Source: Gammaproteobacteria bacterium (GTDB lineage: Bacteria; Pseudomonadota; Gammaproteobacteria; Steroidobacterales; Foliamicaceae). From it: a stretch of DNA of 64,000 nt. The position numbers and the translations under genes were made by a program. Below, piece by piece: positions 8,043 through 18,551 of the stretch (position 1 is the first letter of the stretch; each line of letters starts with the position of its first letter). Location of the stretch: positions 208,989 to 272,988 of the forward strand of contig VYBN01000017.1 of NCBI GenBank assembly GCA_009844425.1, written 5' to 3'. The notes beneath the pieces were generated by a model. The model worked only from the letters and a program-made list of their open reading frames with translations, was not told where the DNA came from and did not search any database.

Positions 8043-11000
8043 TGCCGATCCAATACACACGCGACGGCAAACAAGTAGTCTTCACCAACGCCAACCAGCG
8101 CGTCGATGACTGGGTTGCAGGAAGCGCGGCGCGCTGCGGCGCCTTGGCAGCGTTCCGCGGATTTGCCGATGAACATCCCGGAACCGTCCTATTCGAGCCT
8201 GACCGCATTATTGCCGGACAAGCAGCGATAGCCTCGCTTTCCATCAGCCAGGCTCGAGCAATGAGCCTGCCGGATCGCCCACCCTATGTTCTTGCGACAG
8301 ACACGAGCGGGGTCATTGGATCGCGCAATTTCAAGCTGACGACGCGATGGCTCGCCGGTAACTTCCCAATTGCGACACAGCGCGACGGTGCCTTCCTACA
8401 AACCGGCGACGGAACCTTTCTGATTCCTGAACCATTGTTTTCCGCCCTTGAACTGGCGGATAGCTTTGAATCAGGTGACCATGATCTTCCGGGCCATTGG
8501 GCCGCGCTGTCGGAGTTTCGAAGCCTGCTCGGGAGTGTAGCGGCAGGCGAAACCGAGCAAATGGAAATGAGTGCCTTCCTGGAAGGTTTGCGGATTTATA
8601 CCGGGACTGCTCTGTCACTGGCCCTGCGCACAGACGGCGAAGACGTCACTTTTGATCCGGTGCTCTTCCACCCGGATAAAGTGCGGGAGGCGCGGGAAGA
8701 AAAACGGCCTCTTACCGAACAAGATGGATTGCTTCAAGGTCCCCAGCTTCACAGCTTCCAGAATCACGCCAGGACGGGTTTTCGCGCGTTTGACGACGCC
8801 AAGAAAAGTTACTTGTTGGACCACAACACCTATCTGATTATCGACGACGACCTTGAAACGGTGTTGCAGATAGTTCGCGAGAAACAGCAGGCCGAGGCGC
8901 CAGAGCGCAAGGCTTTCGCCACCAATCCGCGCGCGGGGATAGCGGAACGGATACAGAAAGAGAAGGAGATCGGCGAAGAAGAAAGTGAGGCTCTGGCGGA
9001 GGTGTTATTGGTTGAGACTCCGGAGTACGCCGACCGCGCGATCGGGATTGGCTTATGGAAGAAGCCCGAATTTGCGTTCTTCACACCACAACCCGAAGTC
9101 TGGCTACCCGAAACGTTCTCTCTGAATCTTGGCGGCGTATGGGTTCGTTTGGATCGGAACACGGTAGCGGAGCTCAGGGGAAAGGTTGACGATGCAATTG
9201 AAGCCGGGCACACATTGGTCGAATATGGCGGACAGCAAATTCCGGTCACGGACGAGGTGCGCCAGAAACTGGCCGAAGTTATTGGGGTGGAGCAACCTCA
9301 AGATCGGCCGGAAACGGGGTCTGGCCGCAAGAAACAGGAGACCCAAGATTCCATCGTAGTCCAGGTTCACGAGAATTTCGTGGAAGAGAACTGGCCACCG
9401 GAAATTCCAACACGCGAGATTCGCACGCCAACCGATCAGGCCCCAAGGGTTCGCACCCAATTACTCTCTCATCAGAAGGAAGCGTTGCAATGGCAAATTG
9501 AAGCTTGGCGATCCGGTCTTCCGGGAATCTTGAACGCCGACGATCAAGGTCTCGGCAAGACCCTTCAAACCTTGGCATTTCTGGCCTGGCTGCAAGCGGA
9601 TATGGACCAGACTCGGCTTTCGCGGCGCAAGCCCTTCCTGATTGTTGCGCCACGCGGATTGCTCCGAACTTGGGAAAGTGAGGTGTCCCATCATTTGACC
9701 GGTATCGGTCTTGGTGCCCGCGTCCGCGTGTACGGCCCCGATTTGAAAGCACGTCGAATCCCGCATGTGGCTGGCCTGGATACGGACGACGGTCGTCCAC
9801 GGCTCGACTTCAAGGACATTCAGTCGGCCATAAGAAAAGGAAATGGCCACAAGTTCTGGCTCCTGACGACTTACGAAACCCTAAGTAACTATCAGCACAG
9901 CTTTCGTCAGATCAGCTTTTCGGTGATTGTCTTCGACGAGATTCAGAAAATAAAAAACGCACAGACTCGCATTGCGCTCGCGGCACGCTCCGTGAAGGGC
10001 GACTTTCGGATTGGCCTGACGGGAACCCCGATCGAAAACCAGGTTGCCGACCTTTGGGCGATCATGGATGCGGTTGCGCCCCGCAGCCTGGGGACCCTGA
10101 AGGACTTTGCTGAGCGTTACAGGCAGATAACCCCGCACGGGATGGAGGAATTACATGCCAGGCTTTTTAGGGACAGGCGCAATGGCAACAGGTCTTACCC
10201 ACCAGTCGCCCAGCGGAACTTGAAAGAGAACGAAATTACGGGGTTGCCACGTAAAGACTACCGCCTCTATCCCTCAACAATGCCTGATATTCAAGCAACA
10301 GTGTATGAAAAGGCTCGTGAACATCTTGCTGCCGGAGAACAGGGGGCGGCGCTGAAGATGCTGCATCATCTTCGAAGCGTTTCTTTGCATCCTCACCCGC
10401 CGGAAACAGCAGAAATGGATATGGAGGATTATTTCACCTGCTCGGCGCGCTTTGCGGGTATGCACGATATTCTCATACGCATCCAGGAATTGGGCGAGCG
10501 GGTACTGATATTCACAGAGCACCGGCAAATGCAGCAGTTCCTGGCGCAATGGCTCAGATCAGAATTTCAGCTTGGCAAGGTGCCGATCGTCAATGGAGCG
10601 ACATCGATCTCCAAGCGCCAGAGTTACGTCCTAGGATTTCAAGAGCATCTTAAGAATGATTGCGGCTTCCGTGTGATGATTCTCTCTCCAAGGGTTGCGG
10701 GAGTCGGGCTGACCCTGACTGCCGCGACCCATGTAATTCACCTCAGCCGCTGGTGGAACTCCGCGGTCGAAGAACAATGCAATGATCGCATCTACAGGAT
10801 CGGACAGAAGAAAGACGTTACCGTGCATCTGCCGCTCGCCGTGCATCCCATCCACCGCGAGCGTTCATTCGATTGCGTGCTGAACAAGTTGATGAAACGC
10901 AAATCCTCACTGGCGCACGCGGCCTTATGGCCTCCGTCCAATAAAGACTATGACATCAGCGAGTTGATGGCCGGACTCAGCGGTGGGGAATCGACCGATC

Positions 11001-11386
11001 CTTCCGAAATCGACAATCTTGACTGGGCGCGATTTGAGGACTGGGTCATGACGCGCGCCCGGGATAGCGGCGATTGGGAAGTTGCCAGGACGCCAGCTTC
11101 CGGTGATGGCGGCGCCGACGCAGTGCTGCGCCATCGCCGACGGCGTCATGATGCCGCCCTCGTTCAAGTGAAGCACACTGAGAACCGCCAACGCATACTG
11201 GATCGATCTGCGATTTTCGAAATCATGCACGCAAGAGGGCGATATGACGTAAGCAATCCACAACTCGCAGTTGTTACCAATGCCCAGGGCTTTACGCTCG
11301 CTGCCCAACACCTTGCGCGTGAAAAGAGCGTTGCGCTGGTGGACCGTGACCGTCTTGGACTATGGCCAGCCCATGTTCTTGCTTAG
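8039..11386 (+). CDS. zorD: ZorD-like SNF2/DEAD-like helicase with C-terminal Mrr-like nuclease domain
   Basis: Walker A DDQGLGKTLQTL, DEIQKIKN, SNF2 C-lobe RIYRIGQKKDVTVHLPLA; C-terminal GDGGADAVL...ALVQVKHT resembles the Mrr D/QxK core. Confidence 0.87.
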   Translation: MMPIQYTRDGKQVVFTNANQRVDDWVAGSAARCGALAAFRGFADEHPGTVLFEPDRIIAGQAAIASLSISQARAMSLPDRPPYVLATDTSGVIGSRNFKLTTRWLAGNFPIATQRDGAFLQTGDGTFLIPEPLFSALELADSFESGDHDLPGHWAALSEFRSLLGSVAAGETEQMEMSAFLEGLRIYTGTALSLALRTDGEDVTFDPVLFHPDKVREAREEKRPLTEQDGLLQGPQLHSFQNHARTGFRAFDDAKKSYLLDHNTYLIIDDDLETVLQIVREKQQAEAPERKAFATNPRAGIAERIQKEKEIGEEESEALAEVLLVETPEYADRAIGIGLWKKPEFAFFTPQPEVWLPETFSLNLGGVWVRLDRNTVAELRGKVDDAIEAGHTLVEYGGQQIPVTDEVRQKLAEVIGVEQPQDRPETGSGRKKQETQDSIVVQVHENFVEENWPPEIPTREIRTPTDQAPRVRTQLLSHQKEALQWQIEAWRSGLPGILNADDQGLGKTLQTLAFLAWLQADMDQTRLSRRKPFLIVAPRGLLRTWESEVSHHLTGIGLGARVRVYGPDLKARRIPHVAGLDTDDGRPRLDFKDIQSAIRKGNGHKFWLLTTYETLSNYQHSFRQISFSVIVFDEIQKIKNAQTRIALAARSVKGDFRIGLTGTPIENQVADLWAIMDAVAPRSLGTLKDFAERYRQITPHGMEELHARLFRDRRNGNRSYPPVAQRNLKENEITGLPRKDYRLYPSTMPDIQATVYEKAREHLAAGEQGAALKMLHHLRSVSLHPHPPETAEMDMEDYFTCSARFAGMHDILIRIQELGERVLIFTEHRQMQQFLAQWLRSEFQLGKVPIVNGATSISKRQSYVLGFQEHLKNDCGFRVMILSPRVAGVGLTLTAATHVIHLSRWWNSAVEEQCNDRIYRIGQKKDVTVHLPLAVHPIHRERSFDCVLNKLMKRKSSLAHAALWPPSNKDYDISELMAGLSGGESTDPSEIDNLDWARFEDWVMTRARDSGDWEVARTPASGDGGADAVLRHRRRRHDAALVQVKHTENRQRILDRSAIFEIMHARGRYDVSNPQLAVVTNAQGFTLAAQHLAREKSVALVDRDRLGLWPAHVLA

Positions 11387-11467
11387 CCCGAACATTCAGA
11401 ATCGATTGGATACTCAGGCCTCCCGCTATTATGTCCATCATTCCGACGAGCGATTTTTTCTAAGGTT

Positions 11468-12082
11468 CTACAATCCTCGAGTAAGCGCTTGGCGAACCTG
11501 CTCAGCCCAGTCGTGGTTTTGGCGGTAGATTTTCTTTATCTGCCCAGCATCGGTCCGGAACTGTAGCGCCGGACTTTCGCCATCAACGGAGTTGTCGTAA
11601 ACGTATCCGCGATCTACGAGGCGAAGTGCAGACACAAGGTTGCCGACCGACTTATAGAAACGCTCAAAGCCTTTGCGAGTGGGGACATCGTGACCGCCCT
11701 GCGCCACGCGCTTGGCAATACGCGCCGCATTGATTTGCGGCGTGTCCGTGGCGATGAAGAAGAAACGGACAAAGTACCCAGCCTGTTTGGCCTGACGGAT
11801 GAACTGGATCTTCTCACCGGTGGAAAACACGGTCTCAAAGACAAGCGAACGCCGCTCCGCCAAACACTTGCGGCGAATGTTCTCGGCGTGGCGCAGTGCG
11901 TCCAGGACTGCTTTCTCGTCATCCCAGCTCCCGAAAACGTCACGGGCTATTTCGTCCGGATTGATGTGCTCGCATTCCGCCAGCCACTCGTGGCCCAGGG
12001 CTGAATGAGTAAATTCGGTTTTTCCGGCTCCGTTGGGGCCGGCGATAACCACCAGAACCGGGCGGCGTGAAGAGCGCTTCAA
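11468..12082 (-). CDS. Zeta-toxin-like P-loop kinase/AAA protein
   Basis: VLVVIAGPNGAGKTEFTHSALGHEW, ECEHINPDEIAR, VFETVFSTGEK. Confidence 0.8.
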   Translation of the reverse strand: MKRSSRRPVLVVIAGPNGAGKTEFTHSALGHEWLAECEHINPDEIARDVFGSWDDEKAVLDALRHAENIRRKCLAERRSLVFETVFSTGEKIQFIRQAKQAGYFVRFFFIATDTPQINAARIAKRVAQGGHDVPTRKGFERFYKSVGNLVSALRLVDRGYVYDNSVDGESPALQFRTDAGQIKKIYRQNHDWAEQVRQALTRGL

Positions 12083-12309
12083 GTAGAAGCAGCGGAAGGC
12101 GCGGACGAATCTGCGTCGTTGGCGTCCTGCATTGCTTGCGCAAGCTTCTCTCTCGACATGGCAGCCAACTCAGCGTCTTTCCGAAGAACAGTGCGCCGCA
12201 TGGCTCTCGTCAGGGCTTCCAGTTCTTCGTCGGTGGGATCGACATCAGGATCCGCCAGATTGACTCTGGGGACCGTCGGTTCCTCTACAGCCCGCTTCCG
12301 ATTTGACAT
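12079..12309 (-). CDS. Small protein overlapping the zeta-like gene; candidate antitoxin
   Basis: 4-nt overlap, small size, upstream of toxin-like gene; ATG at 12309 (MSNRKRAVEE). Confidence 0.6.
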   Translation of the reverse strand: MSNRKRAVEEPTVPRVNLADPDVDPTDEELEALTRAMRRTVLRKDAELAAMSREKLAQAMQDANDADSSAPSAAST

Positions 12310-12437
12310 GGTCAACAGTATATAACGGCGCGGACAAGGCCAAGGCACACCGCGGGCGCGCTTGTGACGTCAACCCAGAGGGTGCAGGCGGGTTAGAATT
12401 CGCCGTTCCGTAACGGCAGCAGAGTTTCCGCGGAAGA

Positions 12438-13190
12438 ATGCGCAAGATACTGGTTACGCTCAAACGCGTGGTGGACTACAACGTCCGCGTGCGGGTAAAG
12501 CCCGACGGCAGCGGCATGGCCGTCGAAGGCCTGAAGATGAGCGTCAACCCGTTCGACGAGATCGCGCTGGAAGAAGCCCTGCGCATGCGCGAGCGCGGCG
12601 AGGCCGGTGAAATCCTGGCCGTGACGATCGGCGGCGACGAGTGCCAGCAGCAGCTTCGCACGGGGCTGGCGATGGGCGCGGACAGGGCCCTGCTGGTCAA
12701 ATGCGAAGGCGAGGTGGAGCCGCTGGCGGCGGCCGGCATCCTGCTGGAAGTGATCCGGCGCGAGGAACCGGACATCGTCATCATGGGCAAGCAGGCCATC
12801 GACGACGACTGCAACCAGACCGGCCAGATGCTGGCGACGCTGTGGGGGCGGCCGCAAGCCACCTTCGCATCCGAGCTAAACCTGAACGGCGACACGGCCC
12901 GGGTGACCCGCGAAGTGGACGCCGGGCTGGAGGTCCTGGAGGTTCAACTGCCGGCGCTGATCACCACCGACCTGCGCCTGAACGAGCCCCGTTACATCAA
13001 GCTGCCGGACATCATGAAGGCCCGGCGCAAGCCGCTGGAAACGCTGGCGGCCGACGACCTGGAACTTGCCGCGCCGCCGGCGCTGAAGGCGCTGGCGTAC
13101 GAACCGCCGGCGCAGCGTGAAAAGGGCGTAGTCGTGGAAGATGTACCGGCCCTGATGGGCATGCTGCGCGAACGCGGCTTTTTGAATTGA
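12438..13190 (+). CDS. etfB: Electron transfer flavoprotein subunit beta
   Basis: MRKILVTLKRVVDYNVRVRVKPDGSG...MGKQAIDDDCNQTGQMLA. Confidence 0.95.
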   Translation: MRKILVTLKRVVDYNVRVRVKPDGSGMAVEGLKMSVNPFDEIALEEALRMRERGEAGEILAVTIGGDECQQQLRTGLAMGADRALLVKCEGEVEPLAAAGILLEVIRREEPDIVIMGKQAIDDDCNQTGQMLATLWGRPQATFASELNLNGDTARVTREVDAGLEVLEVQLPALITTDLRLNEPRYIKLPDIMKARRKPLETLAADDLELAAPPALKALAYEPPAQREKGVVVEDVPALMGMLRERGFLN

Positions 13191-13199
13191 GGTAGCGGT

Positions 13200-14150
13200 G
13201 TGAGCTCAGTACTAATAGTTGCCGAGCACGACGGACAGACGCTGCACGCAGGCGTCGCCAGGGCCGCAAGTTGCGGCCTGGCGATCGGCGCGGACCGCCT
13301 GGACGTGGCGGTCCTCGGCCTGGACTGCGAAGGGGTGGCGCAGCAGGCCGCACGGATTGAAGGCGTTTCGCGCGTGCTGAGCCTGGACCGGAGCGAGAAC
13401 GCCAATCCGGTGGCCGCAATTCAGGCGCCGCAAGTTGCAGCGCTGGCCAGCCAAGGCTACAGCCATGTGCTCGGGCCCTCCACGACCTTCGGCAAGGACC
13501 TGATGCCGCGCGTGGCGGCCCTGCTGGGCGTGCCGCAGGTCAGCGACATCATGAGCGTGGAGGGCGAGCGCCGGTTCAAGCGCCCGATCTACGCGGGCAA
13601 CGCCGTGCTTACCGTGGAGGCGCCCGCCGGACATATCGTGGTCGGGACCGCGCGGCTGGCTTCATGGCCGGCCGCCGGGGAAGGCGGCGATGCCGCCGTC
13701 GAGGGGGCGCAAACCGACGCGGAGCTGCCGGACCATACGAGCTGGCTGGAACTGAAGTCGGCCGAATCCGAACGCCCGGACCTGCAAAGCGCCAGCGTGG
13801 TCGTGTCCGGCGGACGGGCGCTGGGCAGCTCCGAGAACTTTTCGTTACTCTACGATCTTGCCGACCGCCTGGGGGCCGCGGTCGGCGCCTCGCGCGCGGC
13901 GGTGGACGCGGGCTACGTCTCCAATGACATGCAGGTGGGACAGACGGGCAAGATCATCGCCCCGGATCTGTATTTCGCGATCGGCATTTCCGGCGCAATA
14001 CAGCACCTTACCGGGATCAAGGACGCCGGCGTGATCGTGGCGATCAACAAGGATCCGGAGGCCCCGATCTTCGAGATCGCCGACATCGGCCTGGTGGGCG
14101 ACCTGTTCGCGATCGTTCCGGAGATCCAGGCCGCGGTGGAGGGCTCCTGA
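13200..14150 (+). CDS. etfA: Electron transfer flavoprotein subunit alpha
   Basis: [71 protein letters not shown]. Confidence 0.95.
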   Translation: MSSVLIVAEHDGQTLHAGVARAASCGLAIGADRLDVAVLGLDCEGVAQQAARIEGVSRVLSLDRSENANPVAAIQAPQVAALASQGYSHVLGPSTTFGKDLMPRVAALLGVPQVSDIMSVEGERRFKRPIYAGNAVLTVEAPAGHIVVGTARLASWPAAGEGGDAAVEGAQTDAELPDHTSWLELKSAESERPDLQSASVVVSGGRALGSSENFSLLYDLADRLGAAVGASRAAVDAGYVSNDMQVGQTGKIIAPDLYFAIGISGAIQHLTGIKDAGVIVAINKDPEAPIFEIADIGLVGDLFAIVPEIQAAVEGS

Positions 14151-15017
14151 TTGGCCGCTTTGTTGCTGACCCCGGCAGAACTGCACTCGGCCATCAAGAC
14201 CGGCGAGGCCCGGGCGGTGGACTGCCGCTTCGACCTGATGAATCCTGCCGGCGGCCGCGCGCTCTGGGCCGAGAGCCACATCCCCGGGGCGCCGTACGCG
14301 GACCTCGATCACGATCTCGCCGGTCATGCGTCGGGGGAGGGAGGGCGCCATCCGCTGCCCGAACCGGCGGAATTTGCGACCACGCTGGGGCGCTGGGGCA
14401 TCAAACCCGATACATTGGTAGTGGCATACGACAACATGGGCTGTGCGATTGCCGGACGACTCTGGTGGATGATGAACTGGATGGGACATGAGCGCGCCGG
14501 GCTGCTGGATGGCGGAATCCAGGCCTGGGAGGAAGCGGGCCTGACGCTGGAGCGCACCGAACCGATCATCGAGCCCGCGGATTACCCGGTCGGAGGCCAC
14601 TGCCGGCCGGTCGTGGGGCTCGCCGAAGTGGAGCGCGCGGCGCTTGCCGGCGGCATGTGCATGCTGGACGCCCGCGACGGCGCCCGCTACCAGGGCCTGT
14701 CGGAACCGCTGGATTCGCGGGCCGGTCACGTACCCGGTGCGGTCAACGCCTTCTTCCGCGAGAACCTGGACGCCAGCGGGCGCTTCCGGTCCCCGGACGA
14801 ACTACGTGAGCATTACCTGGACCTCCTGCAAGGCGCCGATCCATCCGGCGCCTGCGTGATGTGCGGCTCCGGAGTGACGGCCTGCCATGATCTGTTCGCG
14901 ATGGAGCTGGCCGGTCTTGGCGGCGCCGCGCTGTATCCAGGCTCCTGGAGCGAATGGTCGCAGTCCGACGCCCGCCCGATAGCGCGCGGCTCCGAACCCG
15001 GAGGACCCGCCTCATGA
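14151..15017 (+). CDS. Two-domain rhodanese-like sulfurtransferase (3-mercaptopyruvate sulfurtransferase type)
   Basis: Two rhodanese domains; [11 protein letters not shown] active-site loop. Confidence 0.9.
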   Translation: MAALLLTPAELHSAIKTGEARAVDCRFDLMNPAGGRALWAESHIPGAPYADLDHDLAGHASGEGGRHPLPEPAEFATTLGRWGIKPDTLVVAYDNMGCAIAGRLWWMMNWMGHERAGLLDGGIQAWEEAGLTLERTEPIIEPADYPVGGHCRPVVGLAEVERAALAGGMCMLDARDGARYQGLSEPLDSRAGHVPGAVNAFFRENLDASGRFRSPDELREHYLDLLQGADPSGACVMCGSGVTACHDLFAMELAGLGGAALYPGSWSEWSQSDARPIARGSEPGGPAS

Positions 15018-15550
15018 TGCTGCAGCGTGCAACATCCCGATTCGCGCTGCCGACCCTGGCCGCGCTTGCGGCGACCTTGCTGCTGACCTCCTGCGCCACA
15101 ACGGACAGTGAAGAATCCGCCGCCTCGCGGCCCGGACGGATCGCCCGTTTCCCGCACAACATGGCGAATGCCGATTGCTTCTTCCAGAACCGCATCGACA
15201 ACTTTGAGGTGCTGAACGAGACAAACCTGCTGGTCTTCGACGGCCGCAGGCGCGTCTACCACGTGGAGATCTCGCCGCCGTCCATGGACCTTCGCCACGC
15301 CTACGGCATTCAGTTCCGTTCATCGACCGGCCGTGTCTGCGGCAATCCGGGCGAGCGCCTGCAGATCAGCGGCGGCACCTTCGGCGCGTTTCCGCTTTCG
15401 GTCACCGGCGTCTACCGGCTGGACGCCGTCACGCAGACGGCCGTGCGGGCGCATTTCGGCCAGGCCGTCGCCCAGCCTCCGCTGCCGGAAGATGAAGACG
15501 CCGGCGCCATCGAAGAACTGGTAACGGAAATCGAAGAAGAGGAGAACTGA
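15014..15550 (+). CDS. Lipoprotein, DUF6491-like
   Basis: Lipobox LLTSCATT; CFFQNRIDNFEVLNETNLLVF. Confidence 0.7.
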   Translation: MMLQRATSRFALPTLAALAATLLLTSCATTDSEESAASRPGRIARFPHNMANADCFFQNRIDNFEVLNETNLLVFDGRRRVYHVEISPPSMDLRHAYGIQFRSSTGRVCGNPGERLQISGGTFGAFPLSVTGVYRLDAVTQTAVRAHFGQAVAQPPLPEDEDAGAIEELVTEIEEEEN

Positions 15551-15552
15551 GT

Positions 15553-15861
15553 ATGGATAGCGTCATCGTGCTGTTTAACCTGAGGGAGGACGCCGATCAG
15601 GCCGAGTACGAGGCCTGGGCGCTTGAGCGCGACCTGGTGGAAGTCCAACGGCTGCCGTCGGTGGACCACTTCCGTATCCTGCGCTGCGTCGGCCTGCTGG
15701 GCGGGACGGGCGCACCCCCCTATCAGTACGCAGAGGTCATCTATCTGAACAGCATGGAGAAGTTTGGAGAGGACCTTCAGTCGGACGCGGTCGGCAAGTT
15801 GGCCGCCGAATTCCGCCAGTTCACCGACAATCCGCTCTTCATCCACTGCCAGGACCTCTAA
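15553..15861 (+). CDS. Conserved hypothetical protein
   Basis: Intact ORF in co-directional operon. Confidence 0.65.
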   Translation: MDSVIVLFNLREDADQAEYEAWALERDLVEVQRLPSVDHFRILRCVGLLGGTGAPPYQYAEVIYLNSMEKFGEDLQSDAVGKLAAEFRQFTDNPLFIHCQDL

Positions 15862-15869
15862 GCCGGCAG

Positions 15870-16373
15870 GTGACTGAGGCAAGCCCCGAAAAAAACCGCT
15901 CCGTGCGGCGCGGCGGTGGACGGTACTACGAGGAGTTCCGCAAGGGAGACGTGTACGAGCATTCCCCGGCGCGCACGCTGACCGAGACCGACAATACCTG
16001 GTTCACGCTGCTCACGATGAACACGCACCCGCTGCACTTCGACAAGGAATACGCGGCGAAGACCGAGTTCGGCCGGCGTCTGATCGTCAGCACGCTGACG
16101 CTGTCGGTGCTGGTGGGCATGAGCGTTTCGGACGTCAGCGAGAAAGCCATCGCCAACCTGGGCTGGGGCGATATCCGCCTGCCGAACCCGCTGTTTATCG
16201 GCGACACGCTGTACGGCTCGTCCGAGGTCATTCGCAAGCGGCCTTCGAAATCGCGTCCCAATACCGGCGTCGTCACGGTGCGCACGACCGGCCGCAACCA
16301 GCACGGCGACGCGGTCTGCGTATTCGACCGAACCGTGCTCGTGCCCAGGCGCGGCCACGGCGTTATGGATTAG
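15870..16373 (+). CDS. MaoC-family dehydratase
   Basis: GRYYEEFRKGDVYEHSPARTLTETDNTWFTLLTMNTHPLHFDKEYA hot-dog fold hydratase motif. Confidence 0.88.
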   Translation: MTEASPEKNRSVRRGGGRYYEEFRKGDVYEHSPARTLTETDNTWFTLLTMNTHPLHFDKEYAAKTEFGRRLIVSTLTLSVLVGMSVSDVSEKAIANLGWGDIRLPNPLFIGDTLYGSSEVIRKRPSKSRPNTGVVTVRTTGRNQHGDAVCVFDRTVLVPRRGHGVMD

Positions 16374-16407
16374 CCAACCACACATATAAAACCGGGGAGG
16401 GGTCCCA

Positions 16408-17145
16408 GTGAGCGAAATTCTTCAAGTTGACCATGTGAACTATCACGGTCGCATTGCTTACCTGAGCAAGAAACCGGACCGCATGGACCAGGAACGCGGC
16501 CGCGAGCGGTTCACCATCACCGTGCACTCCGACGGCCACCGCACCTGCACGGCGCAGAGCGAAATCGACGACAGGCCCAGCGTGATGCGCAATGTGGCGC
16601 TGACACTGGACGAGAACTGGCATCCGCTGGACTGTTTCGTGCGCATTTCGGTGGGCGACCGGTTCATGGGCAGCGGCTGGTTCCGGTTCGGCGAGAATGA
16701 AGCCGAGTGCGAGACCTGGACGGCCGTTGAAGGCCGTGTTTCGCAGAAGATGAGCCTGATCGAGCGCCCGCGGGCGTTTGTCGATCACGCCATCATCTGC
16801 GACTCCTGGGTCCTGAGCATGCTCGATCTCAGCAAGGGACCGGGCGTGCAGAAATTCCCGCAATTGCTGATGTCGTCTCCCGACCACCGCGGCGCCACCG
16901 GGCCCATGCTGCACTGCATCCCCACGGCGATCGAGTACGTCGGCGAAGACCGGATCACGGTGGGCGCGGGCGAGTTCGACGCCCTGCATTTCCGTTTCGG
17001 CGTAAATGTCGGCCTGGCCAACAATCACCCGAGGTACGACGTCTGGTGCACCGCCGACGGCCACTACATCTTCCTTCGCGGCGCCGTCTACGGCTACATG
17101 ATGACCTACTACGAACTCATGGACCTGGAGGTGGAACATGCGTAA
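16408..17145 (+). CDS. Hypothetical protein
   Basis: Intact ORF with RBS-like gggagggg upstream, operon position. Confidence 0.65.
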   Translation: MSEILQVDHVNYHGRIAYLSKKPDRMDQERGRERFTITVHSDGHRTCTAQSEIDDRPSVMRNVALTLDENWHPLDCFVRISVGDRFMGSGWFRFGENEAECETWTAVEGRVSQKMSLIERPRAFVDHAIICDSWVLSMLDLSKGPGVQKFPQLLMSSPDHRGATGPMLHCIPTAIEYVGEDRITVGAGEFDALHFRFGVNVGLANNHPRYDVWCTADGHYIFLRGAVYGYMMTYYELMDLEVEHA

Positions 17146-18091
17146 TCTCAAATCGACACTTGCTGCTGCCTGCCTGGTGACGCTGTTGCCCGCGGGCCCG
17201 GCGTTCGCGCAGGGAGAGGATTCCACGCCAACGGAACGCGACGTGCTGGTGTTGGCCGAGCTGCTGACGCGCGTTTACGACAACTACAACCAGGTGTATT
17301 TCGACCAGCGCATCGGCTATCCGGAAAACGAACGCCACGACCGCATCGAGCTTCGCGTCGATCGCGTGGGCGGGCCGGATTCCATGCTGCTTGCGTTTCG
17401 GGAGTTCTCCGGCGGCGACTATTCCGCGCTCACTCGCGCCGGTGCGCTGGCGCTGTCGCCCGACAATGAGCGGGGCGCTTCGCGCATGGAGGTCTGGAAC
17501 CGTCCGGTGGCAGGCCTGGATCCGATGGCTGAAGGCGCGGGCGTCTCCGAACGCCCGGAAGCGCCACCGGACTGCGTCGTCTACTGGACCCGCGAGGCCG
17601 CGCAATTCCGAGGCGAAGCGGAAGGCGGGTGCGCCGCCTGGGCGGACAAGTCTCTGCTGGGCGAACAGCAGTTGTGGCTGGATGCGCCCGGCGGTCGTGA
17701 TCACCCGGGCGGAACCTACAAGCTGCACGCGGCACGCATGATGAGCTGCTACATCGACATTCCCGGCGTGAGCGGCGGACGCGATGAGGAATACAAGCGC
17801 TACGACAACCTGCAAGTGCATGACCGCGGCGGAGGCGCGCGGATTACCCATACCGACGGCCGGCAAATCGGCCTCCGGCTATCGAACGTCGACTGGCCGC
17901 TCAACAACTACAGCGACGTCTTCACCCGCGACGTACTGGTCTTGTATGTGCTCGAATACCTCGAAGACGGAATCACCTCCCACGGCTACGTCTTCGCCGA
18001 GCCCGACACCGAGCGCATCGGCATCAACCTCTACTGGATGCTGTCGTACTGCTACATGGAGTCGAACAAGAACATCCGTCCGTTCATGTAG
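17138..18091 (+). CDS. Secreted hypothetical protein, possibly CpcT/CpeT-like (tentative)
   Basis: Signal peptide; pattern ELLTRVYDNYNQVYFDQ...REFSGGDYSALTRAGALALSPDNERG. Confidence 0.6.
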   Translation: MRNLKSTLAAACLVTLLPAGPAFAQGEDSTPTERDVLVLAELLTRVYDNYNQVYFDQRIGYPENERHDRIELRVDRVGGPDSMLLAFREFSGGDYSALTRAGALALSPDNERGASRMEVWNRPVAGLDPMAEGAGVSERPEAPPDCVVYWTREAAQFRGEAEGGCAAWADKSLLGEQQLWLDAPGGRDHPGGTYKLHAARMMSCYIDIPGVSGGRDEEYKRYDNLQVHDRGGGARITHTDGRQIGLRLSNVDWPLNNYSDVFTRDVLVLYVLEYLEDGITSHGYVFAEPDTERIGINLYWMLSYCYMESNKNIRPFM

Positions 18092-18104
18092 AAGGAGCAA
18101 GGAC

Positions 18105-18545
18105 ATGGGCCCGACATACGTGGACGTAATCATTCGCAACCCGGCAGAAATGACGCGGGAGTGGCAAGGCAAGTTTTTGGTGGGCACGGGCGCCATTGAA
18201 TCTCTTGTGCCACGGCCCATTCTCGAAGCGATCGGCCTTGAGCCGTTAACGCAACGCACCTACGAACTGGCTGACGGGACCGAGGTCAGGATGGATGTTG
18301 TGGGCGCCGCAATGGAATTGCTCGGCGAATTCACCGCCGGGTTGGTTATCTTCGGCGACGCCAACGCCGAGCCTGTGCTGGGCTCAACGGCAATGGCTTC
18401 AGCCGGCATTGAGTTCGACCCGAAAAACCAACGCCTGAACAAACTGCCTTTCGTGCGCCTCAAGAAAAACTGGCGGAAAGCGATGCTGCCCGTCCATGCA
18501 GCGGGGCACGCCGTAGGCGTCACCGCAAGCAGCCGCAGCGCGTAA
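18105..18545 (+). CDS. Retropepsin-like (clan AA) aspartyl-protease homologue lacking the catalytic Asp (GTG instead of DTG)
   Basis: GKFLVGTGAIESLVPRPILEAIGL...ELADGTEVRMDVVGAA...VLGSTAMASAGIEFD. Confidence 0.7.
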   Translation: MGPTYVDVIIRNPAEMTREWQGKFLVGTGAIESLVPRPILEAIGLEPLTQRTYELADGTEVRMDVVGAAMELLGEFTAGLVIFGDANAEPVLGSTAMASAGIEFDPKNQRLNKLPFVRLKKNWRKAMLPVHAAGHAVGVTASSRSA

Positions 18546-18551
18546 TGATGG

